Shown piece after piece: positions 1 to 7,729 of a stretch of 64,000 nt of DNA. The notes under the pieces were generated by a model. That model did no database searches and was not told where the DNA came from. It saw nothing but the letters and a program-made list of their open reading frames with translations. The translations under genes and the position numbers were made by a program. This stretch comes from JAFECT01 sp964432415 (GTDB lineage Bacteria; Pseudomonadota; Alphaproteobacteria; Caulobacterales; Caulobacteraceae), in assembly GCA_964432415.1 (NCBI GenBank), contig CAYSNW010000009.1, forward strand, positions 28,389 to 92,388, written 5' to 3'. The first letter of the stretch is position 1; each line of letters opens with the position of its first letter.

Positions 1-230
1 GGCTCGTTGGCGGCCGGGTCGGCGAACTCGGTCTCATGGCTGTGGTGGTCGGCGTCGGCCGCCAGTTCGAAGCGGCGGTCGCAGTAGCCGCATTCCACAA
101 AGTGTTCGTCGCCCATCTCCATGTAGACGAGCGGATGGCCGAGCGCGCCGCCGCCGCCGTCGCAGGCCACGCGCTTGGAGCGGACGAGGATGACCTCGGG
201 CGCGGGCGGGGCGGAATCGATGGGCGGCAT
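1..230 (-). CDS. CHCC-type zinc-finger protein (partial, C-terminus beyond window)
   Basis: Small zinc-finger protein of the zf-CHCC family (related to the NDUFS6 subunit of respiratory complex I; free-standing in alphaproteobacteria). The reading frame begins at the ATG ending at 230 and leaves the left edge after about 76 codons, which is close to the family's full length. The visible metal-binding signature is a Cys near residue 23 (VACDGG), GHP near 30, and a C-G-Y-C pair near residues 48-51. Its biochemical role is not established from sequence. It is transcribed away from the ABC ATPase gene, with about 100 bases between them and no clear promoter. Confidence 0.8.
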   Translation of the reverse strand, partial: MPPIDSAPPAPEVILVRSKRVACDGGGGALGHPLVYMEMGDEHFVECGYCDRRFELAADADHHSHETEFADPAANE

Positions 231-333
231 GGGGTTCGGGCCTTGGCGTAGGGGTTGCGGCGGCATACCTATGCGGCGCGTCCCATCCCGTCAATTTCGG
301 GGCTTCCGCGCCCCCGTCGAAGAACCGCTCCGC

Positions 334-1296
334 ATGTCCCTGCCCGAATACGCGCTGGAGGTCTCCGGCCTCGTCAAGGTCTACCCCAAGGGCAAGGCCA
401 CGGCCGAGAAGGTCGCCCTGAAGGGCGTGGACCTGAAGGTGAAGCGCGGCTCGATGTTCGGCCTGCTGGGCCCCAACGGCGCGGGCAAGTCGACGCTGAT
501 CAACATCCTGGCGGGCCTCTGCCAGAAGACCTCGGGCAGGGCCGCGATCTGGGGCCGCGACATCGACGAGCGGCCCCGCGACGCGCGCGCGGCGCTGGGG
601 GTGGTGCCGCAGGAGCTGGCGGCGGACGTGTTCTTCACGCCGAAGGAGGCGCTGGAGGTGCAGGCCGGCCTCTACGGCGTGCCCAAGGAAAAGCGCCGCA
701 CCGACGAGCTGCTGGCGGCGCTGGGACTGACCGACAAGGCCGACGCCTATGTGCGCCAGCTGTCCGGCGGCATGAAGCGGCGGCTGATGGTGGCCAAGGC
801 GCTGACCCACAACCCGCCGGTGCTGATCCTGGACGAGCCGACCGCGGGCGTGGACGTGGAGCTGAGGCGCCAGCTCTGGGCCTATGTGCGCCGGCTGAAC
901 GCCGAGGGCGTGACCATCCTCCTGACCACCCACTATCTGGAAGAGGCGCAGGAGCTCTGCGACACCATCGCCATCGTCAACCGGGGCGAGGTGGTGGCCT
1001 GCGAACCGACGCCCCAGCTGCTCAGCCGCCTCGACACCCGCGCGGTGGTGGTCACCCCCGAGGAGCCGCTCACCGTGGCGCCCGAACTGAAGGGCTTCGA
1101 GACGAAGCTGCGTGCCGGCGGCGGCTTCGCGGTCACCTACCGCACCGGACAGTCCAGCGTGGAACAGGTTCTGGCGGCGGTGCGCGCGGCGGGCCTGCAC
1201 ATCAAGGACATCGTCACCGAGGACCCGGACCTGGAGGACGTCTTCATGGCCCTGACCTACGGCGACGCCAACGCCGCCGACCCGACCCGAGACTGA
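334..1296 (+). CDS. ABC transporter ATP-binding protein (ABC-2 / drug-export type)
   Basis: Cytoplasmic ATPase of an ABC-2 type exporter (NodI/DrrA-like), about 320 aa. Walker A GPNGAGKST lies at residues 46-54, the signature LSGGMKRR near 143, Walker B LILDEPT near 163, and the switch His in TTHYLEEA. A C-terminal extension of about 90 residues is usual for this subfamily. The ATG at 334 was chosen because the upstream in-frame extension is low-complexity and does not look conserved. No permease gene follows; the next gene is a small DUF3995-like membrane protein 12 bases on, so the partner permease must be elsewhere. The transported substrate cannot be read from sequence. Confidence 0.88.
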   Translation: MSLPEYALEVSGLVKVYPKGKATAEKVALKGVDLKVKRGSMFGLLGPNGAGKSTLINILAGLCQKTSGRAAIWGRDIDERPRDARAALGVVPQELAADVFFTPKEALEVQAGLYGVPKEKRRTDELLAALGLTDKADAYVRQLSGGMKRRLMVAKALTHNPPVLILDEPTAGVDVELRRQLWAYVRRLNAEGVTILLTTHYLEEAQELCDTIAIVNRGEVVACEPTPQLLSRLDTRAVVVTPEEPLTVAPELKGFETKLRAGGGFAVTYRTGQSSVEQVLAAVRAAGLHIKDIVTEDPDLEDVFMALTYGDANAADPTRD

Positions 1297-1308
1297 GGAA
1301 ACCCCGTC

Positions 1309-1761
1309 ATGACCCTGTATCCGCGTCTGCTGGCCCTGGTCATGAGCGGCGTGCTGGGTCTCATCGCCCTGTTGCATCTGCTGTGGGCCTTCGGGGTCAG
1401 CTTCCCGCGCGGCGACCGCGAGAGCCTCGCCCGCACCGTGATCGGCGCCCGTGGGCGGGACGGGATCATGCCCTCGCCGCTGTCCTGCGTGGTCGTGGCC
1501 TTGGTCATTGCCGCCCTTGCCGCCCTACCGTTGCTGCAAGCGGCAGTGGTCATCACACCCCTGCCCTGGGACGGGATCCAGCGAGTCGGCTGGGTGGTCG
1601 CCGTGATCTTCTTGCTGCGGGGCGTGGCCTCCTTCACCCCCGTCTGGCGGGCCCGCTTTCCGGGCCAGCCCTTCGCGACGCTGGACTGCATTCTCTACGG
1701 CCCGCTCTGCCTGGCCCTGGCGGCGGGATTCATAGCGCTGGAATACTGTTATTCGCTCTGA
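1309..1761 (+). CDS. DUF3995-like small membrane protein
   Basis: A 150-residue integral membrane protein with about four hydrophobic segments (residues ~7-28, 48-70, 82-100, 122-142). The C-terminal pattern, a Pro-Phe-x-x-Leu-Asp stretch followed by YGPLCLALA, resembles the DUF3995 family, whose function is unknown. It starts 12 bases after the ABC ATPase stop with GAGGAAA upstream of the ATG, so the two are probably co-transcribed. It lacks the size of an ABC-2 permease and should not be assumed to be the transporter's membrane partner. Confidence 0.7.
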   Translation: MTLYPRLLALVMSGVLGLIALLHLLWAFGVSFPRGDRESLARTVIGARGRDGIMPSPLSCVVVALVIAALAALPLLQAAVVITPLPWDGIQRVGWVVAVIFLLRGVASFTPVWRARFPGQPFATLDCILYGPLCLALAAGFIALEYCYSL

Positions 1762-1849
1762 GGCGCCGTTCACCGCATCGGGGTTGTGGGCGGCCGCCCT
1801 TGCGCCCTAGCCTCGCTGCCGGCCCGACCTCGGGTGAGGAGAACCGATC

Positions 1850-2221
1850 ATGTCCAGGATCCTGATGGTGTTCGCGGCCACGGCCGCCGTTTCCCTGACC
1901 CTCGCCCCCGTGGCCCTGTCCCAGGGCCTGCCGATGTCGGTGGTGGCGCCGAGACCCGCCAGCACGGGCAACTATGGTTTCGGCGATCGCGCGCCCGGCG
2001 CACCCGCTCCGGCGGTGGCCTGCCGGCTGGACCGGACGGGCCATGTGGTGCTGGTCAACGAGGGCGGGGCCATCGAGGCCGGCTACAAGATCATCTACCG
2101 CATCGGCGACGGGCCGGCGGTCAAGGCTCCCCTGCGCCAGACCATGGGCCAGCACGTGGTGCTGAACACCGGCCAGACCGCCGCCGCGCCCCTGAAATGC
2201 CGCGCGCGAGTCGTTTTCTGA
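1850..2221 (+). CDS. secreted hypothetical protein
   Basis: A 123-residue protein with a clear Sec signal peptide (hydrophobic core at residues 4-22, probable cleavage after ALS near residue 24). The mature part is short and without recognised motifs, with two cysteines (CRLD and LKCRARV) that could form a disulfide. GGTGAGGAG precedes the ATG at a good distance. I do not recognise the family. It stands alone between the DUF3995-like gene and tRNA-Arg. Confidence 0.6.
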   Translation: MSRILMVFAATAAVSLTLAPVALSQGLPMSVVAPRPASTGNYGFGDRAPGAPAPAVACRLDRTGHVVLVNEGGAIEAGYKIIYRIGDGPAVKAPLRQTMGQHVVLNTGQTAAAPLKCRARVVF

Positions 2222-2288
2222 GCAGGCTCCGGCGGGCGGGATTGAGCCCGGCGGGCCTTTCCGCTAGACACACCCGCCCGCAAGGGAT

Positions 2289-2365
2289 GCACCCGTAGCT
2301 CAGCTGGATAGAGCGTTGCCCTCCGAAGGCAAAGGTCACACGTTCGAATCGTGTCGGGTGCGCCA
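2289..2365 (+). tRNA. tRNA-Arg (anticodon CCG)
   Basis: A full 77-nt cloverleaf. Acceptor strand GCACCCG pairs with CGGGTGC. The D-arm is GCTC..GAGC. The anticodon stem TTGCC/GGCAA encloses loop CTCCGAA, giving anticodon CCG (reads CGG). The T-arm is ACACG-TTCGAAT-CGTGT, and CCA is encoded. The reading frame of the following secreted protein begins inside its 3' end. Confidence 0.97.
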
Positions 2366-2858
2366 GCTTGGCGCCCTTGCCGCACTCGGCTGCCTGCTGT
2401 GGGCGGGCGCGGCCTACGCGAAACCCGAAAAAGCGCCGACCGGCCTCGCGGGCCTGGAATACCTCGCCACCATGGACGGCCAGTGCAGCCGCCTGGTGCT
2501 GGGCGGCAAGGACGCGTCGAGCGCCTGCGAACCCCATGTGCTGAACGAGGTATTCAAGAGCGGGCGCGTCGGCTTCACCTTCGTCGCCAAGGACGGGACC
2601 GTGGTGTCGTTCAGCGGCCAGGGGCCGAAGCAGGTCAAGCTCGACCCGGATACGGTGTCCCAGCCGCTGGACACCGTCATCCTGACCCAGGCCGGCGCAA
2701 AGACGCCCCCCGCCGCCGCCAAAGGGACGGGCGCCTGCACCTACACCAACCCGATGAAGGGCCCGAGCCATATCAACTGCTCGGCCCGCACGGAGCACGG
2801 CCAGTTTGAGGCGGTCTTCGTCTCCGACGGACAGCCGCCGACCTTCAAGACGTTTTGA
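2358..2858 (+). CDS. secreted hypothetical protein whose start lies inside tRNA-Arg
   Basis: About 166 residues. The only start that gives a proper signal peptide is GTG at 2358 (MRQLGALAAL..., cleavage likely after AYA), which falls in the acceptor stem of tRNA-Arg, so the first codons are tRNA 3'-end sequence. No Shine-Dalgarno is visible because that region is the T-arm. The next in-frame ATG would remove the signal peptide. The mature part has four cysteines (QCSRL, SACEP, GACTY, NCSAR), suggesting two disulfides in the periplasm. The stop overlaps the end of the convergent CocE-type gene by 14 bases. Family not recognised. Confidence 0.6.
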   Translation: MRQLGALAALGCLLWAGAAYAKPEKAPTGLAGLEYLATMDGQCSRLVLGGKDASSACEPHVLNEVFKSGRVGFTFVAKDGTVVSFSGQGPKQVKLDPDTVSQPLDTVILTQAGAKTPPAAAKGTGACTYTNPMKGPSHINCSARTEHGQFEAVFVSDGQPPTFKTF

Positions 2859-4629
2859 GCGCCCTCACCACCGGCAGCACCACCGTCGAGGCATGCTCCA
2901 CGGTCCCCAGGATCGTCACCACCGGCGCCGGGGTGACCGGGGTGCGGACCCGCTCGCGATAGTCGGCGCCGGCTACGGTGACGCGCATCCGGTGCCCGGC
3001 CTTGAACAGCCAGGAGGTGGGCAGGATCGAGAAGACCAGGTGGGCTGGCTCGCCGGGAACCAGGGGCTTTGCGTCCTCGGCCGCCGCGCGGTGCCAGGGC
3101 AGGCCCATGACGTTGTAGCGCGGGGTGTTGAGCTGGCGCAGCGAGGCCTTCAGGCGGCCCTCGGTGACGGGGGTGGAGGTCCCGTCGGGGGCCACGTCCT
3201 CGAGATAGACGAACAGGTTGCCGTCGGTGGCGGTGGAGGTGATCCACAGGTCCGCGACCGGATCGCCGGTGACCTCGGTGTCCGCCTTGAGTACGGGCCC
3301 CAGGAAGTGCGGTCCCGCGTGCTCCGCCACGCAGTTGGGGGCGCCCGTGAGCAGTCCTGGCACCGGCGATTTGTAGCTCGGGCAGTCGACGTCGTAGCGC
3401 ACCGCGAAGGCCGACTGGCTGCCCTTGCCGCGCGGCGCCTGGGCGGTGAGGTCCCCGCCCGTAGGCGTGCGCCCGGCCAGGAAGAAGCGGGTCGGCTCCA
3501 TGCCCGCGACGGGCCAGGTCTTCGACGAGCGCCACTCGGTCCCGGGGGCCGCGTTGACGGTGAAGTAGTGGATGGGATCCTGGGCGTTCAGGCCGGTGTC
3601 GATCCCCTTCAGGTGCTGGTCGAAGAAGCGATGCATCTCGCCGATCAGATCGAAATCGCCGTTGCCGCAGTGGGTCCAGGGGCCGATCACGATGTGGCGG
3701 TCATGGGTCATGTTCTGGAAGGTGATCAGGCCCTGTTCGCGCAGGTCGTCGTACCAGCCGCCCTGGACGTAGATGGCCGTGCCCGAGGCCTGCATCTGAG
3801 GCATGAAACTGGCGACGCTGCCCTCGTACCAGAAGCGGCTGGCCGTCCCGGTCGACCAGCTGTCGCGATAGGGCATCGACGCCCACATGGCGGCCAGGAC
3901 GGTCGCGCCCTGGTGCTCCTCGGCCGCCTGGCGCAGCAGGGTCTTGGATTCGTCGCCCTGGACGCCGGTGACCTTCATGTCCTGTTCGATGGTGCGCTCG
4001 GGACCCGTGCCCCAGTTGGCGAAGATGCCGCCGCGCAGGAAGCCGTCGTACTTCTCCCAGGAGAAGCAGCCGGCCCAGGCGGCTGCGAGATGAGGGTTGG
4101 CGGCGGTGACCGCGTGCATGGAGGCGTCGCCCGTGTTGGAGCAGCCGTAGACCCCGACCTTGCCGGTCGACCAGGGCTGGGCGGCGAGCCAGTCGATCAC
4201 CTCATAGGCGTCGTAGGCCTCGGTGCGGTCGTTGTAGCCGCGCCGGCGGCCGAAGGACGGGCCCTGGCCGCGCCGGGCCACCTGGACCACGACATAGCCG
4301 TAGCGGGCGAGGTTGAGCGCCCCACGATAGCCCTTGGCCTGGGCCCCCGCGCCGATGGGCCCGCCGGCCGAGCCGGGTCCGGCGATCTCCAGCGTGTGGT
4401 GCCAGAGGACCGGAAACCTGCCCTCGACCGCCTGGCCGCCCCGCGCCGGGCGGGTGATGGAGACCGCGAGCCGCACGCCGTCGCGCATGGGCAGGTAGAT
4501 CGAGGTGGTGATGGTCTCGGGGAATTCCTCCGCCGGGGCGTACTGGCCGAAGGGCGCAGGCTGGGCGAAGGCGGCCGGCGCCATCAGGGCGAAGGCGGCG
4601 GCGGTCAGGAGGGCGAGGGCGCGGAACAT
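2845..4629 (-). CDS. CocE/NonD family secreted hydrolase (X-Pro dipeptidyl-peptidase-like)
   Basis: Secreted alpha/beta hydrolase of the CocE/NonD family (esterases, acylases, X-Pro peptidases), about 594 aa. It has a signal peptide ending near AFAQ, an N-terminal alpha/beta domain (IYLPMRDGVRLAV), a nucleophile elbow GCSNTG with Ser, a His in GPWTHCGNG, and a C-terminal jelly-roll domain (LWITSTATDGNLFVYLEDV). ATG at 4629 is preferred because AAGGGA sits 9 bases upstream; ATG 4638 and GTG 4653 (4-base overlap with the upstream stop) are also possible. It is last in a run of four hydrolase genes, so an ester or amide of a plant compound is a reasonable but unproven substrate. Confidence 0.85.
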   Translation of the reverse strand: MFRALALLTAAAFALMAPAAFAQPAPFGQYAPAEEFPETITTSIYLPMRDGVRLAVSITRPARGGQAVEGRFPVLWHHTLEIAGPGSAGGPIGAGAQAKGYRGALNLARYGYVVVQVARRGQGPSFGRRRGYNDRTEAYDAYEVIDWLAAQPWSTGKVGVYGCSNTGDASMHAVTAANPHLAAAWAGCFSWEKYDGFLRGGIFANWGTGPERTIEQDMKVTGVQGDESKTLLRQAAEEHQGATVLAAMWASMPYRDSWSTGTASRFWYEGSVASFMPQMQASGTAIYVQGGWYDDLREQGLITFQNMTHDRHIVIGPWTHCGNGDFDLIGEMHRFFDQHLKGIDTGLNAQDPIHYFTVNAAPGTEWRSSKTWPVAGMEPTRFFLAGRTPTGGDLTAQAPRGKGSQSAFAVRYDVDCPSYKSPVPGLLTGAPNCVAEHAGPHFLGPVLKADTEVTGDPVADLWITSTATDGNLFVYLEDVAPDGTSTPVTEGRLKASLRQLNTPRYNVMGLPWHRAAAEDAKPLVPGEPAHLVFSILPTSWLFKAGHRMRVTVAGADYRERVRTPVTPAPVVTILGTVEHASTVVLPVVRALKTS

Positions 4630-4649
4630 GCGGGTCATTCCCTTCGGGT

Positions 4650-6173
4650 TCACTTCGAAGCGAAGGCTTCGCGGGCCTTCTCGCGCGCCTGGGCCTTCTC
4701 GACCCTGGCGTCGGCGGGGAGCAGCAGGCGGGCCTTGACCTGGGCGTCCACCGCCCGGTCGAAGCGGGCCAGGTAGTCGGCGGCCCCGCCGGGATAGAGT
4801 TTCGCCAGCGCCTCCTTCGACAGGGGAACGCGCTTCATCGAGATGATGGCGGCGCCCAGACCGGGGCGGGCCGCGCAGGCGGGGATGCCGGCAGGCTCCC
4901 CGTAAAAGGCCAGCGGAACCTCAAGTTGGGCGGGGCGCAGGCCGCCCTTCGGATTGCCCTGGGCGTCGCGCACCGGATTGGCGGAGGCGTCCAGCGCCAT
5001 GCGCGGGGCGTGCGGCGCGGGCACGCCCGTGCGCACCCAGCGGTCGAGGTTGTCGAGCGCGGCCTCGGCGTAGTGCTGCATGGCCACATCGGTGTTGGGA
5101 TAGGGGCAGTTCGAAGCCGGCGTCGGGACCGGCGTCCCGCTCCTGGCCGCCACCTGGATCGCGGAGGCCGAGGGGCCGGTGGGGGCGGCCAGGCCATGGG
5201 TCAGGCCGGGGACCTCGTACAGGCGGTGGCGATGGCCGGGGGTGTCCAGGTCGGGCGCCTGGGGCCCCGTGTTGGTCACCGCCTCGTTCTGGCTCATCAG
5301 CTCAATCACCGGCACGTCGGAGACGACGGTGGTGCGGCGCGGATCGCCCACGGGCAGGACCGGGGTGTGGGAATTGATCGGCACATAGCCGGAGATGAAG
5401 GAGGAGGAGGAGATGCCGTCGATGTAGCCGTCGATCAGCGGCTTGCCGGCCCGGTCGCGCGCCCGGTCATGGAAACCGGAGTTGACGTAGGTGCGCAGGA
5501 AACTGCCGGTGAAAGACCAGCCGGTGGCGTAGACGTGCCGAACCTTGAGCCCGCCGAGCGGACCCGCCTTGCCGGCGTGGAGCGACGCCGCGGCCTGGGC
5601 GAAGACCTCCCAGCGGATGCCGTCCTCCTCGGGCCAGCGGATGGCGCCGTAGCGCTCGGGCTCGAACCAGGGCAGCACCAGGGGCGCGGCCACGGGCGGG
5701 GCGCCGGGCTTTGACAGGCCACGGGTGTTGGCGTCGGCGCCCGCCATGACGGCCACGTAAACGCCGCCGGTGCGCATCAGATAGTCGCGGAAACCCGACC
5801 AGGTCCCGCCGCCGAGCACGGGGTGCATGGGCGAGAGCAGCACCAGGCCGCTGAAGCGCTTCGGGTCCTTCGGGCGGATCACGATCACCCGGGTGGTGTA
5901 GGCGACGCCCCTTGTCTCGACCGCCGGCTTGCCGTCGGCGCCGTAGCCCCAGACATCGGCCTTGCCGCTGAGGAAGAACTCCTCGCGCACATAGCCGTGG
6001 GCCTTGAGCTGCTTCTCGCCCTCGGTCCCGGGAAGGCCGGGATCGTCGAAGATCTGGGAGGTGGCCGTGACCGGCGGCGCGGCCCTGGTCACCGGCACGG
6101 GCGTGGCGGCCAGCGCGGCGCCGGCGGAAAGGGTCAGGGCGAGCGCGAAGGCGCCGGACAGTCGACGGATCAT
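4650..6173 (-). CDS. secreted alpha/beta hydrolase domain protein (Abhydrolase_10-like)
   Basis: About 507 residues with a signal peptide (hydrophobic core 8-22, cleavage after ALA). The architecture resembles the alpha/beta hydrolase domain proteins often found beside tannases. A GWSFTGSFLR segment supplies the likely nucleophile Ser, and GLTHGLAAP the likely catalytic His near residue 325. The ATG at 6173 follows the upstream tannase-like gene's stop by 8 bases; an earlier ATG at 6209 would overlap that gene and add charged residues before the signal peptide. Downstream it abuts the CocE-type gene. Substrate unknown; the context suggests ester cleavage in the periplasm. Confidence 0.75.
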   Translation of the reverse strand: MIRRLSGAFALALTLSAGAALAATPVPVTRAAPPVTATSQIFDDPGLPGTEGEKQLKAHGYVREEFFLSGKADVWGYGADGKPAVETRGVAYTTRVIVIRPKDPKRFSGLVLLSPMHPVLGGGTWSGFRDYLMRTGGVYVAVMAGADANTRGLSKPGAPPVAAPLVLPWFEPERYGAIRWPEEDGIRWEVFAQAAASLHAGKAGPLGGLKVRHVYATGWSFTGSFLRTYVNSGFHDRARDRAGKPLIDGYIDGISSSSFISGYVPINSHTPVLPVGDPRRTTVVSDVPVIELMSQNEAVTNTGPQAPDLDTPGHRHRLYEVPGLTHGLAAPTGPSASAIQVAARSGTPVPTPASNCPYPNTDVAMQHYAEAALDNLDRWVRTGVPAPHAPRMALDASANPVRDAQGNPKGGLRPAQLEVPLAFYGEPAGIPACAARPGLGAAIISMKRVPLSKEALAKLYPGGAADYLARFDRAVDAQVKARLLLPADARVEKAQAREKAREAFASK

Positions 6174-6181
6174 GTTCGGAC

Positions 6182-7729
6182 TCACTTGCGGGTTTTGGGG
6201 GCGAGGCACCGGAAGTTGGCGGCGTCGTCGCTGGAGCCCTTGCCGGTGTATCTGGCCTGGGCGGGGAAGGCGCAGAGCGGGCGGGTGCGCACCACCTTGC
6301 CGGCGTCGAGCTTGCTGGCGATGACGCGCTCGGGGGCTACCCCCTGCTCGTCCCAGCGCTCGAGCGCGCTCAGCAGATCATGGTCGGGATCCACCACCGG
6401 CGCATCGCCGCCGGAGCCGCCGAAGCGGTCCGGACCGGGTCCGCCGGCGCAGTGGAAGACGCCGGGCGCCATGAACAGGCGCATGAACCTGGCCTGACGC
6501 TTCGCGCCCATGGTGCGGCTGACGTCCTGGTACCAGCCCACGGTCATGCGCGCGGCCACCGCCGGGTCGAGCCAGCCCTGGTAGACGATCAGCTTGCCGC
6601 CGCGGGCGGAGAAGGCCGACAGGTCGGTCTGGTCGGCGGCCAGTTCGGGCATCAGCTTGCGAATGCCGGCGAGGTCGCGGCCCGCGTCGAAGTCCTTGCC
6701 GTTCCAGTCCGGATCGTGGCGCAGGGCCTGGCCGAAGGTGGCGATGGCCAGGTGCGATCGGCCGGAGTCGACCAGCACGCCGGGCAGCAGGCCGGCATCG
6801 ATGGCGTGGCCCTTCGAGTCCTTCATCGGCGCGTAGAAGCGCGCGGCGAAGGCGACCTGTTCGGCGCTCAGGCAACGATCGGTCCTGGCGCCCTTGCACT
6901 GAAGCGCGCGCACGTCGAAGCGGCAGCGGCGGGGGTCCTCGGCCACCCCGTCGACCACGCCGTCCAGCGGATCGCACTGGCGCACGCCCTCGTCGGCGAT
7001 CAGCTTCCAGTCCGCCGGCGCCATGAGGCCGGGGCGCGCGTCGCGCAGCAGCAGCTCCCACATGCGCCGGGTGGTCATCTCGGGCGTCTTGGGTCCGGGC
7101 GCGCCGGCGATGATGGCGTCGTAGTCGGCCGGGAAGCGCTCGGCTTCCTTCAGCCCCTGGCGGCCGCCGCCGGAACAGCCGACGAAATAGGCCTTGCGCG
7201 CCTTGCGGCCGTAGTAGGCGGCCACGATGGACTTGGAGACCTCTGCCAGCAGGTGGTTGGCGCGCAGCTGGTAGTTCATCAGCCGGGCCGGATCGCCCAT
7301 CATCCAGGCCTGGTCGGTGATCTTGTGGCCGGTGTCGGTGGTTCCGGCGGCATAGCCACGGCCGACGCCGCGGGGCAGGTCGAGGAAGTTGAAGGTCCCC
7401 GCGTCGGCGCCGACGCCGGCGCCCAGGAACTTGCCGTTCCAGGCGGCGGGACGCGGCAGCCACAGCTCGAAGGCGATCTCTTTCTCGATCACCCCCTGCA
7501 CCCGGCAGAAGGGCGCGCGAACCGGGGCGGAGCGGGCGCCGGGCTCGGGCTTCCAGTTGGGGTCCGGATCGACCTCGACGGCCTTCAGGTCGTGGACGTC
7601 GGGCAGGGCCAGACGGGCGAGGTCGGCGCAGCTGGCCGGCGCCGGCACGGAGGCCGAGGCGCGGGGCGCGGCGTCGAGCGCCAGCAGGCCGGAGAAACAG
7701 AGGGCGGCGGCGATCAGCGGGCGGCGCAT
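6182..7729 (-). CDS. tannase/feruloyl esterase family protein
   Basis: Secreted serine esterase of the tannase/feruloyl esterase family, about 515 aa, expected to release phenolic acids (ferulate, gallate or similar) from plant esters. Visible features are a signal peptide (RPLIAAALCFSGLLAL), the nucleophile motif GCSGGGRQ, an Asp in QGWLDPAVA, and a His in PGVFHCAGG, plus conserved Cys pairs typical of the family. The ATG at 7729 overlaps the preceding paralogue's stop as TGATG and has GGAGG upstream, indicating coupled translation. It is about 40 percent similar by eye to its upstream neighbour, consistent with tandem duplication. Confidence 0.88.
   Translation of the reverse strand: MRRPLIAAALCFSGLLALDAAPRASASVPAPASCADLARLALPDVHDLKAVEVDPDPNWKPEPGARSAPVRAPFCRVQGVIEKEIAFELWLPRPAAWNGKFLGAGVGADAGTFNFLDLPRGVGRGYAAGTTDTGHKITDQAWMMGDPARLMNYQLRANHLLAEVSKSIVAAYYGRKARKAYFVGCSGGGRQGLKEAERFPADYDAIIAGAPGPKTPEMTTRRMWELLLRDARPGLMAPADWKLIADEGVRQCDPLDGVVDGVAEDPRRCRFDVRALQCKGARTDRCLSAEQVAFAARFYAPMKDSKGHAIDAGLLPGVLVDSGRSHLAIATFGQALRHDPDWNGKDFDAGRDLAGIRKLMPELAADQTDLSAFSARGGKLIVYQGWLDPAVAARMTVGWYQDVSRTMGAKRQARFMRLFMAPGVFHCAGGPGPDRFGGSGGDAPVVDPDHDLLSALERWDEQGVAPERVIASKLDAGKVVRTRPLCAFPAQARYTGKGSSDDAANFRCLAPKTRK

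Noticed and set aside
2806..4776. A 656-codon plus-strand frame opposite the CocE-type hydrolase
   Set aside because: Antisense to a hydrolase with catalytic motifs; composition typical of a shadow frame.
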